Positions 34,324 through 45,840 are shown, counted from the first letter of the stretch. The stretch is DNA of 64,000 nucleotides from Meta bourneti (GCA_933210815.1 OW119933.1:107505780-107569779), one strand, 5' to 3'. A program made the numbers and translations. The notes: generated from the letters alone by a model not told the origin.

Positions 34324-35502
34324 CAGGGCATGCCGATTTCAATCCTGATTTCAATCAAGTGATTTTTATTAAAAAAGTCATTGATTTAAATCATTTAAAT
34401 TTTTTTCTTAAGTTTAATAATATTGAAAATGAAATAACCTAGGACAAAATGGGACGATACAAATGATTTTAAAAGTTTGCTTCTACTCAGTAACCCTGCG
34501 ATTGATACTTTATAAAACTGATAATTACTGGCCTTCCTACTTTGAGGACACTAAAGATAATTGCATTGATTGGAATGCACTGGGTTCCAACTTGGAGATA
34601 TGATTTGCTTCATTATAAATATTTTGGAAATCTTTAATTTGTTTACATAAATCATTACCAATATTAGTATATTTTAATATTATCTTATGTTGGAGGGAGA
34701 CTTGGCTCCAACTTTAAAAATATTAGGACCCAAAGAATTCAGCGTCTGTAGAACTTTGTAACTCTTCTGATAAGCAACCTAAGACAGATAAAACCACTCT
34801 GCATGTTTGATTACTCATTATTTACATATTTACCCCTTGTGTTTGGGGTCCTGTGCCCTACCATAAAAATTTTAAAGGGTTTCAAGGGATCGGACATGCT
34901 TGGTGTAGATGGATTTTTTAACAAGTTTAGTTTCTCATTGGAAATATTTACCTCCCATATGGGGACAAAAGGGATTTGGGTCTCTAGTGGTTATCTTCTG
35001 ATGTGGTACAAAATGTTTTCAGATAATTTTGACATATATTTTTGATAATTTTCTCATCGAAAGGTTTGTTGGACTTAAACTGATGGCCTTTAAAGAAGGA
35101 ATTTATTATTTCTTTTAAGGGAATCTAGACTTCCTACTCATATTTGTGTGTCTCATGTCTAATAAGTTTAAACATTAAAAGGGAAAAATTGAATGGGAAA
35201 AAATGTAAATCGTAAAAATCTGACAAAATGTCTGATTTGGATAAAAAAAAAAAACAATAGTTTAAAAACGTTTTTAATAAAGACATGATTATTTTCACAC
35301 TGTCTCAGATCTTTGGAATTGGGGAAACTCATTGGATTTTAATATGTGTGTTGAAGACATAAAAAAACCTATGTAACATAATACTAACTAGATCCTACAC
35401 TGTGATTTGCATTTCATGTCTGACACTTTTAAACATATAGGAACAACAAATTAATTAGAATCATAAAAATCCAATTTTTATGATTAAAAAAAATCGTACC
35501 CT
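34324..35502 (-). mobile_element. hAT-like element, type 2
   Basis: Starts CAGGGCATGCCGATTTCAAT and ends GTACCCT (terminal G lost). It is flanked by TTTTAATG at 34,316-34,323 and TTTTAACG at 35,503-35,510, an 8-bp target duplication with one mismatch. The 5' terminal block (ATGTCTGAC...AAAAATCC) occurs twice near its right side (about 35,150-35,280 and 35,400-35,500). No transposase is present. Confidence 0.75.
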
Positions 35503-35989
35503 TTTTAACGTAAATGAAGTCTCTTCATGTGAATGTAACGATGTAATATATTAGTTTAAAATTGTTCAAAATATTCCAATAATTTATTTTTACAAGTTTG
35601 ATAGAACATAAACAACTTTCAATATTAGTTTTAGAGAGACAAGTGAATTTTTCATGGAGGTCCTGGGCCAAAGGCCCTCTGTCCCTAGATAGCAATTTTC
35701 AGAGTACGATAGGGTTAACAGAAAACTTTAGCAGTGACAAAGTCTTGGGTGTCGGGTGATCAAGGGGGATGCACTTGCAGTTGATGCTGTAAAAGAAAGA
35801 CGTTACAATGACGGTAGGCAAGCCTATCACTTCAGTGAGATCTTAGAAAATACCCGAGTTCAGAATACCAGTGGCTACAGAGTTTAAATGGAACAAGAAT
35901 TAGAAAAGTTTAAAGGATTTATTTTAATTGCATCACTTTCCAAGGAATTAGAAAAGGAAATTTTTTAAAACATAATGGACTAGAGATCA

Positions 35990-36255
35990 AAGGTATACAT
36001 TTAAATTATTTTTTATATTTTTAGCATAGTTCGTTATATAGCTCTTTGTTTGTTACTTGATAGACAATGATCATATTTGGGGATCTGCGCTACATCAGTT
36101 TTCATTGCAATGAAGGGAGAGGGAAACATTTTACTAACTGTGCCAAAAAATTCTTTAAGTTCTAAAATTCCAAGTTCATCTCTTATTTTGTTATTACTGT
36201 AATATCCTAGGCTGTCCATAATGATATGGAGGGTAGAATTTTGGAGTGATTCAAA
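35990..36255 (-). pseudogene. Non-LTR retroelement pol fragment (duplicate of 44,192-44,460)
   Basis: The minus strand reads KFESLQNSTLHIIMDSLGYY, NKIRDELGILELKEFFGTV and TDVAQIPKYDHCLSS, almost identical to the 44-kb copy. The segment matches the region between RT thumb and RNase H in jockey-like LINE pol. It joins segment A directly at 36,255, where the other copy has about 245 bp more. Confidence 0.65.
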
Positions 36256-37380
36256 TTTGTTTAGCTGTTCCATGGGATGCTAAGTCCCCTGTAGGTGTGA
36301 TGTTATGAAAACATTTCATTTTCATGTTTTGGTGGTTATGAGTCAATTTTACAAGTTTCCACGCTTCAATTTTTAAAGGAAAATCCTATATGGGGTCAGA
36401 TCGCATGCACACTCACGTGCATTTCATGTCTGTAGGGGTATTCCTTCAAGCGCTCAAGGTTGTTATGCTTAAAACTTTACTTGAGACATCATTTATTTCC
36501 ACAACATTGGTCAGAGTAATTTAAAATTGATACATTTCATTTGATATACCTATTTCTCCCTATCATAAATCACATTTTTAGTTCTTTATATTGTATTACT
36601 TACATTTGTTAATGAATATTTTCATTCATTTTCAGGTTGAAGATATGCAAAACTATTGAGAAAAAAGCTTAAGTTTGCTTAGAGTGAGTTATATTTAAAT
36701 TATAATTACATGCTTACAAATTCAGTAGTGTTGTATAGACTAGTAACAGTAATTTCTTTTTAAATTAAAGTTGCCTTTAATAACAGCACTTTGAATTAAA
36801 ATGGCTTGTCATTTGAATCTATCTTAATTTCCTTTAAAGAATGCTCACTCTTTTTTATCAATTTGACATCGATCTGCCTCTATTGCGAACCATATTAAGA
36901 TACTTGAATGTATATTGAATACAACTTCAATCTCATATCTGAAAGTAGTCTCATTTAAATGTATTTTATTCCTTAAGTTTCATACATACAAATCAGCATT
37001 TAAAAATGTTTTAAATGGAGTTTAGTTGTGTACAATTTGCTTGTCAAATCTGTTACCAATTTCATTCCAATGTAAGAGTTTAAAAACATTTCCACTCAGA
37101 AAATTTTTTAGCAGCTCTAGATATTACATTTCCCTGTCTCCTTTCTACAGAAGTCCAACAGTTATAGTAAGGAATAAAGTACTATTGATCTGAATTTCAA
37201 ATATTTAAATATAACTTATGGCAAAATCCTAAGCCAGAGTTTTGTTCGAAAATAAAGAACTGTTCCTGTTTATGTCATGTGATATGCATAAGTTATTGTC
37301 ATTCTTTCTATCTGTCTTGTGAGGTGTATGAGACAATTTTACTTATTTCTTTCTTAATTTCCTTTTAAAACGTTCCTATC
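36256..37380 (+). repeat. Local duplicated segment A, copy 2
   Basis: Very similar to 44,715-45,840 and more distantly to 31,740-32,640. It carries the longer internal form with TCTGTAGGGGTATTCCTTC. It starts abruptly at TTAGCTGTTCC after the retroelement fragment. Confidence 0.82.
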
Positions 37381-37399
37381 TGGTTTGATCACAAAGGAT

Positions 37400-37570
37400 A
37401 GACTTGCATTTCATGCTGGTTTTGGCTGTCCTTCCAGTTTACATAACAATTAACTCAAATCTGTTACTTAAAGTATGATTTAGGTCATTTCATGCTGGGT
37501 TTGGCTGTCCTGTTAGTGCACAAGACATTTATACCTTAAATCTGTTAATGAAAATATGATTTGGGTCAAC
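37400..37570 (+). repeat. Two tandem ~83-bp units
   Basis: Each unit runs from CATTTCATGCTGGGTTTGGC to AATATGATTTGGGT, beginning at about 37,410 and 37,490. The related copy at 45,868-45,950 has one unit, so this is a local duplication or the other copy lost one. Confidence 0.7.
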
Positions 37571-37595
37571 TTATTGTTTACATATATGTTACCGC

Positions 37596-38312
37596 TTAAA
37601 GTACGGAAATCAGGTAATCTGCATTGTCTTTTGATGCAAGCGAAGGATGATTAGTGAGCAAGTGACGTCGGAGTTTGCTCGGAACCATAGCACTGTTTGA
37701 TAATTTACAACCACATACCACACACTCGGGAACAGTTTGGTCATTTTCCATTGTAGATGTAAATCCAAATTTTAAGAAGTCGTCATTATACTTACGAAGA
37801 ACATTACATTTTTTGGCGGAGGAAACATCTTTACTTGTACTGGGCTCGTTAGCCTGATCGCTAACTCATCATTATTGTCGTTAAGCTTTCTTTTTTTATC
37901 CATTTTAGGAGGTTTCTTAAAAATAAAAATAATTTTGTCAAAAAATTATTTAAAACGACATATCGTATATTACCTTTGAATCCGTTTTAATTATGTTCAA
38001 CAACACAATATTGTGGTATTGCACATGCGAAAGTGAATATATAAGTAGTAACCTAACCCTATGCACACATCAAGCAGGCGACTAGTAGACTAAAGTAGGA
38101 AATAGGTTTGTTTGGGTTAAATCCAGAATCAGTACAGAACTATAATGCGCATTGGTTCAGCCAGTCCCCACTAGGAAGGTTGAACCAATTGAACTACTTG
38201 TCTGATGTCGCTTATGTATGGTAGTGTATCGCTTATGTATTCTCAGTGGCTGCACACTTCAAGAATCTTGTAGCACACTTAAGTGCCGCGGCACAGTGGT
38301 TGAGAATCACTG
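37596..38312 (-). mobile_element. hAT transposon 5' end with BED-finger coding start (ZBED5-like)
   Basis: The minus strand starts at 38,312 with CAGTGATTCTCAACCACTGT, a classic hAT inverted-repeat start, followed by a GCCGCGGCAC-type subterminal region. About 400 bp in is a coding start (separate entry). The element stops near 37,596 without the transposase core or the other end, so it is 3'-truncated. Confidence 0.8.
37610..37904 (-). pseudogene. BED zinc finger N-terminus of a ZBED5/FAM200-like hAT transposase
   Basis: Begins MDKKRKLNDNNDELA, frameshifts, then reads SPSTSKDVSSAKKCNVLRKY, FLKFGFTSTMENDQTVPECV, then VCGCKLSNSAMVPSKLRRHL and TNHPSL. The C-x2-C...H-x4-H arrangement (CVVCG ... 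RRHLLTNH) is the BED finger that binds element ends. The RNase H-like catalytic domain and hAT dimerisation region are absent. At least one frameshift makes it non-functional. Confidence 0.8.
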
Positions 38313-39640
38313 GCATAATACAAGGTCCGGAAGTCTGAGAGGGGCCCGGAAAATAAAAAATTTTGTACTGTAATGGTGCAGTCCATTTCGTTTGCGTCCG
38401 AAAAGTTTTAGACAATTCATTATATTTATAATTATAAAGGTAAACACGAAGATTCTAGAAAGGAAAAGAAGAGAAAAATTTATGCTTTTCTGCAAGTGAA
38501 ATATTGAGTACTTGTTATACATATTTTTATTCATGAGGGTAAATGTTAAGGAAACTATTATGAGGGCCTTGGATGCAGATGTGGGAACCTGACCCATGTT
38601 GTCACTACATTAATGTCATAAGATTGAAATTACACACTTTGTCACATTGTTGTTAAGTGACTGACTGAATATAATAATGGGACTTAGCATCTGACTTGGT
38701 AGTGGTGCTCAGAATGCAGATGTGAAGGAATTTCTGATTAACTATGGAAATATGGTTGAAAATAAGCCATTTTCAACTTGGCGATCCTTTTGAAGTCAAT
38801 ATTTTCGTCAACTGCATTACTTTTATTTTAAGTTTTCCAATGAGTAAGGAACTCCTCATCCTTTTCTTATGAGATGTAATAGAACTGATAATGGATAGCA
38901 TAGGAAGGTTCCTTCCCGCAACCTTAACAGAACTTTCAGGATCTGAAGGAATCAAACTATGAAAATAGGGCTGCTTTCTTAGCCATATTCGACTTTTCAA
39001 ATCCTCACTTGCTCCATAAGGTTATGCTTAATTTAGTTTAATGATATTCATGATTTTATACATCATAAATTCTTCGATAATTGTTTTACAGGTGTAATTT
39101 TTGTGTATTTTTGTTTTGTATTGTCGTTCTAAGTTCATTGTTTTGCATACGATGGCTATTTAGACCGAAAATGCTCCTAAACTTCATATCCGCAATAATT
39201 GATATGAATATTCATTAAAAAGTACTAGTATTCCTAAATTTGTTTGTAACGGCTGGAATTGGGGAAAATATGATATCAACTTCAATTGGCTTTCCCCTCT
39301 CTCAACATTCCTTTCACTAGTAGAGAAAAGAAATATCTTCTGAGATAAAACCGGTAGTAACTAAACTCGTCATTATCTCAGTTATTTTCATTTAGAGGAA
39401 TTAGTAAGTAAATCGTTTTGTAAATACAAGAATACTTAAGAATTTATAAGAGAACTGTCTTAAGTTTTATAACGCATCCTTTCAGCTCACATTTACTTGC
39501 GTTTAATTGTGAAAAGTGCCTTGGATAATTTTGAAGGCTTGTCGTGCTCGTGTAGTCTGAATCGTGGAAAAAAACGCTTAGATTTACGGAAAAGTGGTAA
39601 AACCAACAATGTCCTTTTCCTAGAATAATAAAAGTGTGCC
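38313..39640. other. Unassigned DNA with one unexplained minus-strand frame
   Basis: A 75-codon minus frame (39,000-38,773) reads RKQPYFHSLIPSDPESSVKV and MLSIISSITSHKKRMRSSLL. It has protein-like composition, but I recognise no domain. The rest shows nothing. Confidence 0.3.
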
Positions 39641-39691
39641 AATATGGATGATGGAGCAACCATTCTCATCGGTAACTACCAGTATATTATA

Positions 39692-41382
39692 GTCACTGGA
39701 TCTGATTGGATTTACTGCTCCATTTGATTTTGCTTTCCACGCTATTGTAACACCCGCATCATTCCAGCATCAGTACCAGTTTGTTGCTTCTTCATTGACT
39801 GGAATAATTTCTTCGGCAGTTCTGATTGCTATAAAGGTAAATTAAATCCTATTTATCAGTTTTTCTGTACTTTTCCCTTGAAGTACTACTTAGCAATAAA
39901 ATTGTATCTTTTCTTACATAATTTCTCTATACTATTTTACAAAAGCAGATACACGAATAAATTGTTCTTTAAAAAGTAAGTTAAGTAAATAGGATTAAAG
40001 AAGTTTTTATTAAGTATTTTTAACATCACAACAGTCTGAAAAAATATATTTAGACTGTGTGCGAGTAAAATTGACAGGAAGTATTACTAAATTTATTATA
40101 ATCGAAAAATCAAAGTTTCGTTTTGACATGAATGCCATTTGTTAAAGAATGAGTGGATTTATACGTGTGTTTTATGTTCTCATATATATCTTATTACATA
40201 GCATTGACATGTCAAATATTATGCTAACCACTATGTCAAAACTCAAACATTTTGGTCAAAACAATTCTTAAGTATATATTTTATGATGTATTTATGGACA
40301 TAACTTCATAGTACATGTTCTCTTTTTAGCATTTCGCAAAAACAAAATATTGTTGTCAATTGTTTACCCTGTTTTATACGGAAATGAATTTTTGCATGGA
40401 ATTAGCGATTAAGTACTTCTATTTAAAAATTTGATAAATTCAGTTTCCTTCAAAATCAACATTTTTGTTTTGTTTTCAGAACTCCCTTTATCAATGGATG
40501 GAGGTCTCTATGGTTCAAGAACTACCACCAGCTGAATTGATTCGCTTGAATCTTTTTGCTGCTAATGCACCATATGAAGAGATATACAATCTCCTACTTT
40601 GGAAAACGCAGTATCACAAGTAAGATTTCTATTAGCAGATGAGGAAAATTATTGGTGCTTAAAATAATACATTTTTGTAATATTTAAAAAATTCATTCAC
40701 AAACATTTTTCAGAATGAAAAAGGTCTAAACATTTAAATAATAAATTAGTTTTGTGTGTAACTTTAATTATTTTTCCAACAAATATTAGTTTTACTTTCT
40801 ACTATCAAGTGAAAAATTAGCGCCTGAAACGTTTATCTTTTTCGTAACTCTTTATAATAATACTAACTACTAAATAGTAAATCTGTATTGGGTGTAAAAG
40901 GCTGTTAAATATCATTTGGGTTAGTGTTTTCATGACTTGCTCTCTCTATTTTGTAAAAAACGAAAATTATCAAGTGCATTTCTTGCTTAAGAAATTAAAC
41001 TTTTGTTTCTGGAATATCTGATTACTTCTCTATCATTTTGTAAAGAATTTCACTCTACTTTAACTTTTAATGCACTGAAAATTTACAAATTAAATTAAAA
41101 TTGAAAATATCTCTTTTAGGCTTTTTGAATATTCTTTTTACTATTCTGGAATTTAATAATTTCGAAATGTTATTTTGCAGGGACTGGTTTGATTTTCCTG
41201 ACCCCTGTTCCTCTAACGGGGTCCTATCAGTGAACAGTCTCTTAAGTTGTATTATATTAGGCAAACACCAAATCTTAAAATTTCCATTTCTTTACAAGGG
41301 GTTTTTATCGCGTGCTTTCACCTTACGTCTTTTGGTTGAAGTGATCCGTTTTGCAGAAAAACGTTTTCTTTACCCAACATGA
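39692..41382 (+). CDS. Candidate three-exon host gene segment, unidentified
   Basis: Exon a (39,692 or 39,771 to 39,836) reads QYQFVASSLTGIISSAVLIA then IK before GTAAAT. Exon b (40,480-40,619) follows TGTTTTCAG and reads NSLYQWMEVSMVQELPPAEL, IRLNLFAANAPYEEIYNLLL, WKTQYH before GTAAGA. Exon c starts at 41,181 after TATTTTGCAG and continues KDWFDFPDPCSSNGVLSVNS, open to 41,382. All three junctions keep frame (phases 0 and 2). Exon a has a hydrophobic stretch that could be a membrane segment. A possible start ATG at 39,643 (MDDGATILI) is in another frame. The protein family is unknown to me. The end of exon c overlaps a minus-strand transposon-like frame, so its limit is doubtful. Confidence 0.5.
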
Positions 41383-41530
41383 ACTGTGCCTTATTGATAG
41401 CTCTTCGAGCTAAATTTTTACTCTCGTCTTTAACGCGTTTCTCTGTTGATTCTTTTAAATCTTGCCCTTCCAAAACATCGTCTGCTATCTGTGTACCTGT
41501 TCGTAAAACTGATTTACCGACCGTTTAAGA
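41355..41530 (-). pseudogene. Possible Polinton/Maverick-related coding fragment
   Basis: The minus strand reads VGKSVLRTGTQIADDVLEGQ, DLKESTEKRVKDESKNLARR and AINKAQFMLGK without a stop. The pattern 'GK-x-x-L-x-TG-x-x-IA-x-DV-x-x-G-x-x-x-KES-x-x-x-RV' reminds me of proteins linked to animal Polinton/Maverick elements (F54H12.2-type). This is from memory and not searched. No Polinton polymerase, integrase or capsid gene is nearby, so it would be an isolated scrap. Confidence 0.35.
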
Positions 41531-41534
41531 TCAA

Positions 41535-41625
41535 GATCTGGTCAGTTTTCTTCTAATGGCGAGATACCTCGTCCATCAAGATCTGCTAATGGTTTTGCTA
41601 ATGACGAAATACCTCATCCAGACAA
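41535..41625. repeat. Two imperfect 45-bp tandem units
   Basis: AGATCTGGTCAGTTTTCTTC... and AGATCTGCTAATGGTTTTGC... both continue GGCGAGATACCTCGTCCA-like sequence. The unit length is a multiple of 3 (15 codons), which suggests derivation from a coding repeat. The gene is not identified. Confidence 0.55.
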
Positions 41626-41648
41626 CCACCAAGAGGGTTAAGAGTGTG

Positions 41649-42820
41649 TTAATTGCATTGTATGCAGCCGACATAGGAACTGGGTGCTGGCATCTCAATT
41701 ATCCCTTTTATGTGGCTAGGGTCAGCATTTAAGCCTGAACTAGATATAATTTGTCCCATGTATCTTACTTCAGGTACCCTGAACTGAAATTTTCCAGGAT
41801 TAAATTTTACATTTAACTCCTTGGCCCTATCAAGTACCCTAAGCATAATTGCATCATGCTCTGCTTCATTAGAACCTGCAATAATGATGTCAAAATATAT
41901 TTCCACACCCGAAATGTTCAAAAAGTTTCTTTTTCTTTTCTGAAATACTTCCAGTGTAGAGGCTATGCCAAAGGGAATCTTGTTGAATTTATATCTGCCA
42001 AAGGGTGTATTGAGAGTGCAGATTTTAGAACTAGCACTATCCAGAGGCATTTGCCAAAACCCATCTTTAAGATCTCGAACTGAAAATACATGTTTCCTTC
42101 AAGTCTACTTATTATGTTTTGTGCAGAAGGAATTAAATAATGCTCCCTTTTTATGACTGTTAAGGTCTCTGGGATCTAGGCACAGACGCAAATTACCATT
42201 AGGTTTCTCTACAATGACTAAACTCTGAACCCAATCAGTAGGCTTAGTAACTTTAGAAATTATCTCGTCATTTTCTAAATTATCTAATGTGTCTAACCTA
42301 GCTTGTAGAGCTTGAGGAACCCGTCTTGGTGGGTGAACTACTGGTATAGCATTATCTTTTAGTACTATGTGGTATGGTTTCCCTTAACACATCTTCATAT
42401 TGATGATATCCTCTTTACTCCCAGTTTTAATTTCATCTACTCTTTTGATAATTCTGAACATGCCTTTAACCCTAACATTAGTTTTGACTACATATACAAC
42501 ATAAAATCCTAATGGTATATTTTTATGTCTAGTTGAACACTTTAACACAACTATGCCTTTAGGGCGAATCTTAAAATTTCCATAAAACATTAAAGTAGTT
42601 TGTTTCTTTAAGGTTAATTCCTGAATTTAACTTATTCAAAATATATACTGGCAAAATGTTAGCTTCTTCCCCAGTATCTAGTTTAAATGCAACCGGTATC
42701 ACCTTATTATATACATTTATTGGTACTGCTTTACACCATGATTGACTTACCTTATCAACATGCTTAACAAAATCAATGAAAACTGAGTTCTTAATCACAT
42801 TGTTCAATTTCTTGTATTCT
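41649..42820 (-). pseudogene. gypsy protease and RT relic
   Basis: Protease near 42,690: VAFKLDTGEEANILPV keeps the DTG catalytic triad. RT about 42,390-41,649: VHPPRRVPQALQARL, WVQSLVIVEKPNGNLRLCLD with PRDLN, DLKDGFWQMPLDSAS, TPFGRYKFNKIPFGIAS, then VEIYFDIIIAGS. The catalytic YxDD motif is one Asp short (YFD-I). ELNVKFNPGKFQF and VRYMGQIISSSGLNADPSHI follow. Stops and frameshifts separate the blocks. No functional RT is possible. Confidence 0.87.
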
Positions 42821-43601
42821 TTACTCCCATTGAGAACATCCAACAGCAAAGTGGTTTTTCTTGCACTTGGTACACACTTTATCAAATGCAGGGCACTCTC
42901 TAGGTCCATGTCTCCTTCCACACTTCTTACAGTCATATTCAGGCGACTTCTTGGAATAGGATTTCTTGACACTTTTCTTATTCTTTATGAGATACACCTT
43001 TCTTTCATAGTCGGCTGTCGGTTCCATCTCCCTCATCGATCTGAGTTGTTCTTTGCTCGTTTCGCTGACTCTGACGATTTCGGTAACTTTCTCTAGGCTT
43101 AACACAGATTCCTGAAGGCTTTTAGTGAGTCCTTTATCGAGAATTCCAAGTACTATTCTGTCTCGAATGAGATCGTCGGCCTGATCTCCAAAATCACAAG
43201 ATGAAAGCAATCGTTTTCAACTGTTTGATATAATTGTCCACAGACTGTCCTTCCAACTGGCTACACAATAACAATTTGTAATACGACATTCTATCGAGAC
43301 GAATAATAATTCTCAAACTTCAGCAACACTTCAGCGAAGCTGTCGTGACTGGCTTCCGTCTCAAACTCGAGGTGTTGTATATTTCTATACCTTCGGTATA
43401 CAAGTACAAAAGAATGGAAATTTTATTCCCATCTGGCGACTTTTCTTTACCAGTGGCCAACAAGTAAATATCCAGATGTTGACGCCATTTCCGCCAATTT
43501 TCTTTCACTTTTCCAGAGAACTTAAATCCACTGGGCGCTCTGAAAACCTCCATTGCAGCAGTTGTATTTGTTACAGGATATTTCTTCTTAGAATTCCGCA
43601 A
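42821..43601 (-). pseudogene. gypsy gag relic with zinc knuckles
   Basis: The N-terminal part (43,561-43,320) reads MEVFRAPSGFKFSGKVKENW, KWRQHLDIYLLATGKE and KISILLYLYTEGIEIYN. After a frameshift, 43,210-42,821 reads SSCDFGDQADDLIRDRIVLG, LSLEKVTEIVRVSETSKEQL and the zinc-knuckle region CKKCGRRHGPREC and CTKCKKNHFAVGC. The protein would package element RNA. It is disrupted. Confidence 0.85.
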
Positions 43602-43639
43602 TACTAATTTACGTTAACATCGGTTTAATACTGACACCA

Positions 43640-43779
43640 TGTCATGTTGCTTGTACTTTATTGCATTAAACAACGAACGTCTTTACAGACTGCAGCATCG
43701 AGATCATATCTGACTCAAATTAGAATATGGCACTTGACCAGTAAGGTTTCACGGTTACAGTTACAACCATTATCTAACA
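43640..43779 (-). repeat. 5' LTR of second gypsy element, with adjacent PBS
   Basis: On the minus strand it starts TGTTAGATAATGG and ends AGCAACATGACA (TG...CA). An AATAAA lies close to the end. TGGTGTCAGTATTAAACC follows immediately as a primer-binding site. At 140 bp it is short but typical for this lineage. Confidence 0.75.
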
Positions 43780-43904
43780 CTGGAGTCCACTGAAGAGTGC
43801 ACCTTTTCTCCAAGCACATGGGCAATCTCTTGGGCACATTTTGAGTTGCCATTTGCTTTTGCTTCTAAGGCAGATCTCCAAAGACACTAATTCCCTCAGT
43901 TTTC

Positions 43905-43972
43905 TGTCTAGCTCAGCATGGTCAAATATGGCCCTTGTGCCATAAAACCCCAAAACCAACGAACCCTCAGTT
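43905..43972 (+). mobile_element. SINE family B 3' fragment
   Basis: TAGCTCAGCATGGTCAAATA, then TGGCCCTTGTGCCATAAAAC and CCCAAAACCAACGAACC match the 3' end of the SINE at 28,735. The head is missing. 5' truncation is normal for reverse-transcribed inserts. Confidence 0.65.
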
Positions 43973-43974
43973 TG

Positions 43975-44520
43975 CTGTGTTGATGAGATATTTCAGTAAG
44001 TTTCAAGAGCCTTATTTATAGCTGAGTTCACTGGTGAAATTGGAGGATATTTTCCCTCTTCCAGCCTTTATTCAAATTAGAGTCTGATGACCCATCAGTG
44101 TAGGCTACGATGTGTTTATTCGATGATAAAGAGTTTATGGTTTTTAAATCTTTTTCTTTAAGAGAGTTTAGGATATGATTCTTTCTAAGGTATACATTTA
44201 AATTATTTTTTATATTTTTAGCATAGTTCGTTATATAGCTCTTTGTCTGTTTGTTACTTGATAGACAATGATCATATTTGGGGATCTGCGCTACATCGGT
44301 TTTCATTGCAATGAAGGGAGAGGGAAACATTTTACTAACTGTGCCAAAAAATTCTTTAAGTTCAAAAATTCCAAGTTCATCTCTTATTTTGTTATTACTG
44401 TAATATCCTAGGCTGTCCATAATGATGTGGAGGGTAGAATTTTGGAGTGATTCAAATTTGTTTATATGGGTCTTAGTTGCGTATCCCCAGATCTGACAAT
44501 TAGTTTTAGATGTGCCCTCT
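43975..44520 (-). pseudogene. Jockey-like LINE pol fragment: RT thumb into RNase H
   Basis: The minus strand reads CQIWGYATKTHINKFESLQN (the 'YGCQIWG...I..FQNK' region after the RT palm), DSLGYYSNNKIRDELGI, ELKEFFGTVSKMFPSPF, LSSNKHIVAYTDGSSDSN (first catalytic Asp of RNase H, YTDGS). A frameshift follows near NKG, then PPISPVNSAINKALE. Both sides are truncated. It is duplicated at 35,990-36,255. Confidence 0.75.
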
Positions 44521-44596
44521 TCCTACTAAAAAGCTCCAAACCTTTAGGTGAGTTAGGAGGAGGTGAGTCTATAATTAGTTTTAGATGGAACTATGG

Positions 44597-45840
44597 TCAT
44601 TCTCCTTTTGTATCCAAATGACATTGTACTTGATGAAAGTAATAAATTAACCCTTTTTGAATTTGTAAGCTTTTAAAAATAAAATTTTTCTTTAAAATAT
44701 CTGGACTTTTTATTAGCTGTTCCACGGAATTCTAAGTCCCTGTAGGTGTGATGTTATGAAAACATTTCATTTTCATGTTTTGGTGGTTATGAGTCAATTT
44801 TACAAGTTTCCACGCTTCGATTTTTAAATTAAATCCTATATGGGATCAGATCGCATGCATGCTCACGTGCATTTCATGTCTGTAGGGGTATTCCTTCCAG
44901 TGCTCAAGGTTATTACACTTAAAACTTTACTTGAGACATCATTTATTTCCACAACATTGGTCAAAGTAATTTAAAATTGATACATTTCATTTTATATACC
45001 TATTTTTCCCTATCATAAATCACATTTTCAGTTCTTTATATTATTGTATTACTTACATTTGTTAATGAATATTTTCATTCATTTTCAGGTTGAAGAAGAT
45101 ATGCAAAACTATTGAGAAAAAGGCTTAAGTTTGCTTAGAGTGAGTTATATTTAAATTATAATTACATGCTTACAAAATCAGTAGTGTTATATAGACTAAC
45201 AACAGTAATTTCTTTTTGAATTTATGTTGTCCTGTAATAACAGCACTTTGAATTAAAATAGCATGTCATTCGAATCTATCTTAATTTCCTTTAAAGAATG
45301 CTCTCTCAGTCTTTTTATCAATTTGACATCGATCTGCCTCTATTGCGAACCATATTAAGATACTTGAATGTATATTGAATATAAATTTAATCTCATATCT
45401 GAAAGTATAGTCTCATTTAAATGTGTTTTATTCCTTAAGTTTCATACATACAATACCAGCATTTAAAAATGTTTTAAATGGAGTTTAGTTGTGTACAATT
45501 TGCTTGTCAAATCTGTTACCAATTTCATTCCAATGTAAGAGTTTAAAAACATTTCCACTCAGAAAATTTTTACCAGCTCTAGGTATTAAATTTCTCCGTC
45601 TCCTTTCTACAGAAGTCCAACAGTTATAGTAAGGAATAAAATACTATTGATCTGAATTTCAAATATTTAAATATCACTTATGGCAAAATTCTAAGCAAGA
45701 GTTTTGTTCGAAAATAAGGAACCGTTTCTGTTTATGTCATGCGATATGCATAAGTTATTGTCAATCTTTCTATCTTGTGAGGTGTATGAGACAATTTTAC
45801 TTATTTTTTCCTAATTTCCTTTTAAAACATTCCTATGAGT
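44597..45840 (+). repeat. Local duplicated segment A, copy 3
   Basis: Shares TTTTGTATCCAAATGACATT with copy 1 and the longer middle with copy 2. With the upstream retroelement fragment (44,192-44,460) it forms a larger unit duplicated at 35,990-37,560. Confidence 0.82.

Larger units (their letters stand above)
41640..43779 (-). mobile_element. Second Ty3/gypsy element, 5' half, minus strand
   Basis: On the minus strand the order is LTR (43,779-43,640), primer-binding site (43,639-43,622), gag, protease, then RT up to about 41,650, where it stops. RNase H, integrase and the 3' LTR are missing. It belongs to a different gypsy lineage (K02A2.6-like pol) from the copy at 23.7 kb. Confidence 0.87.
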
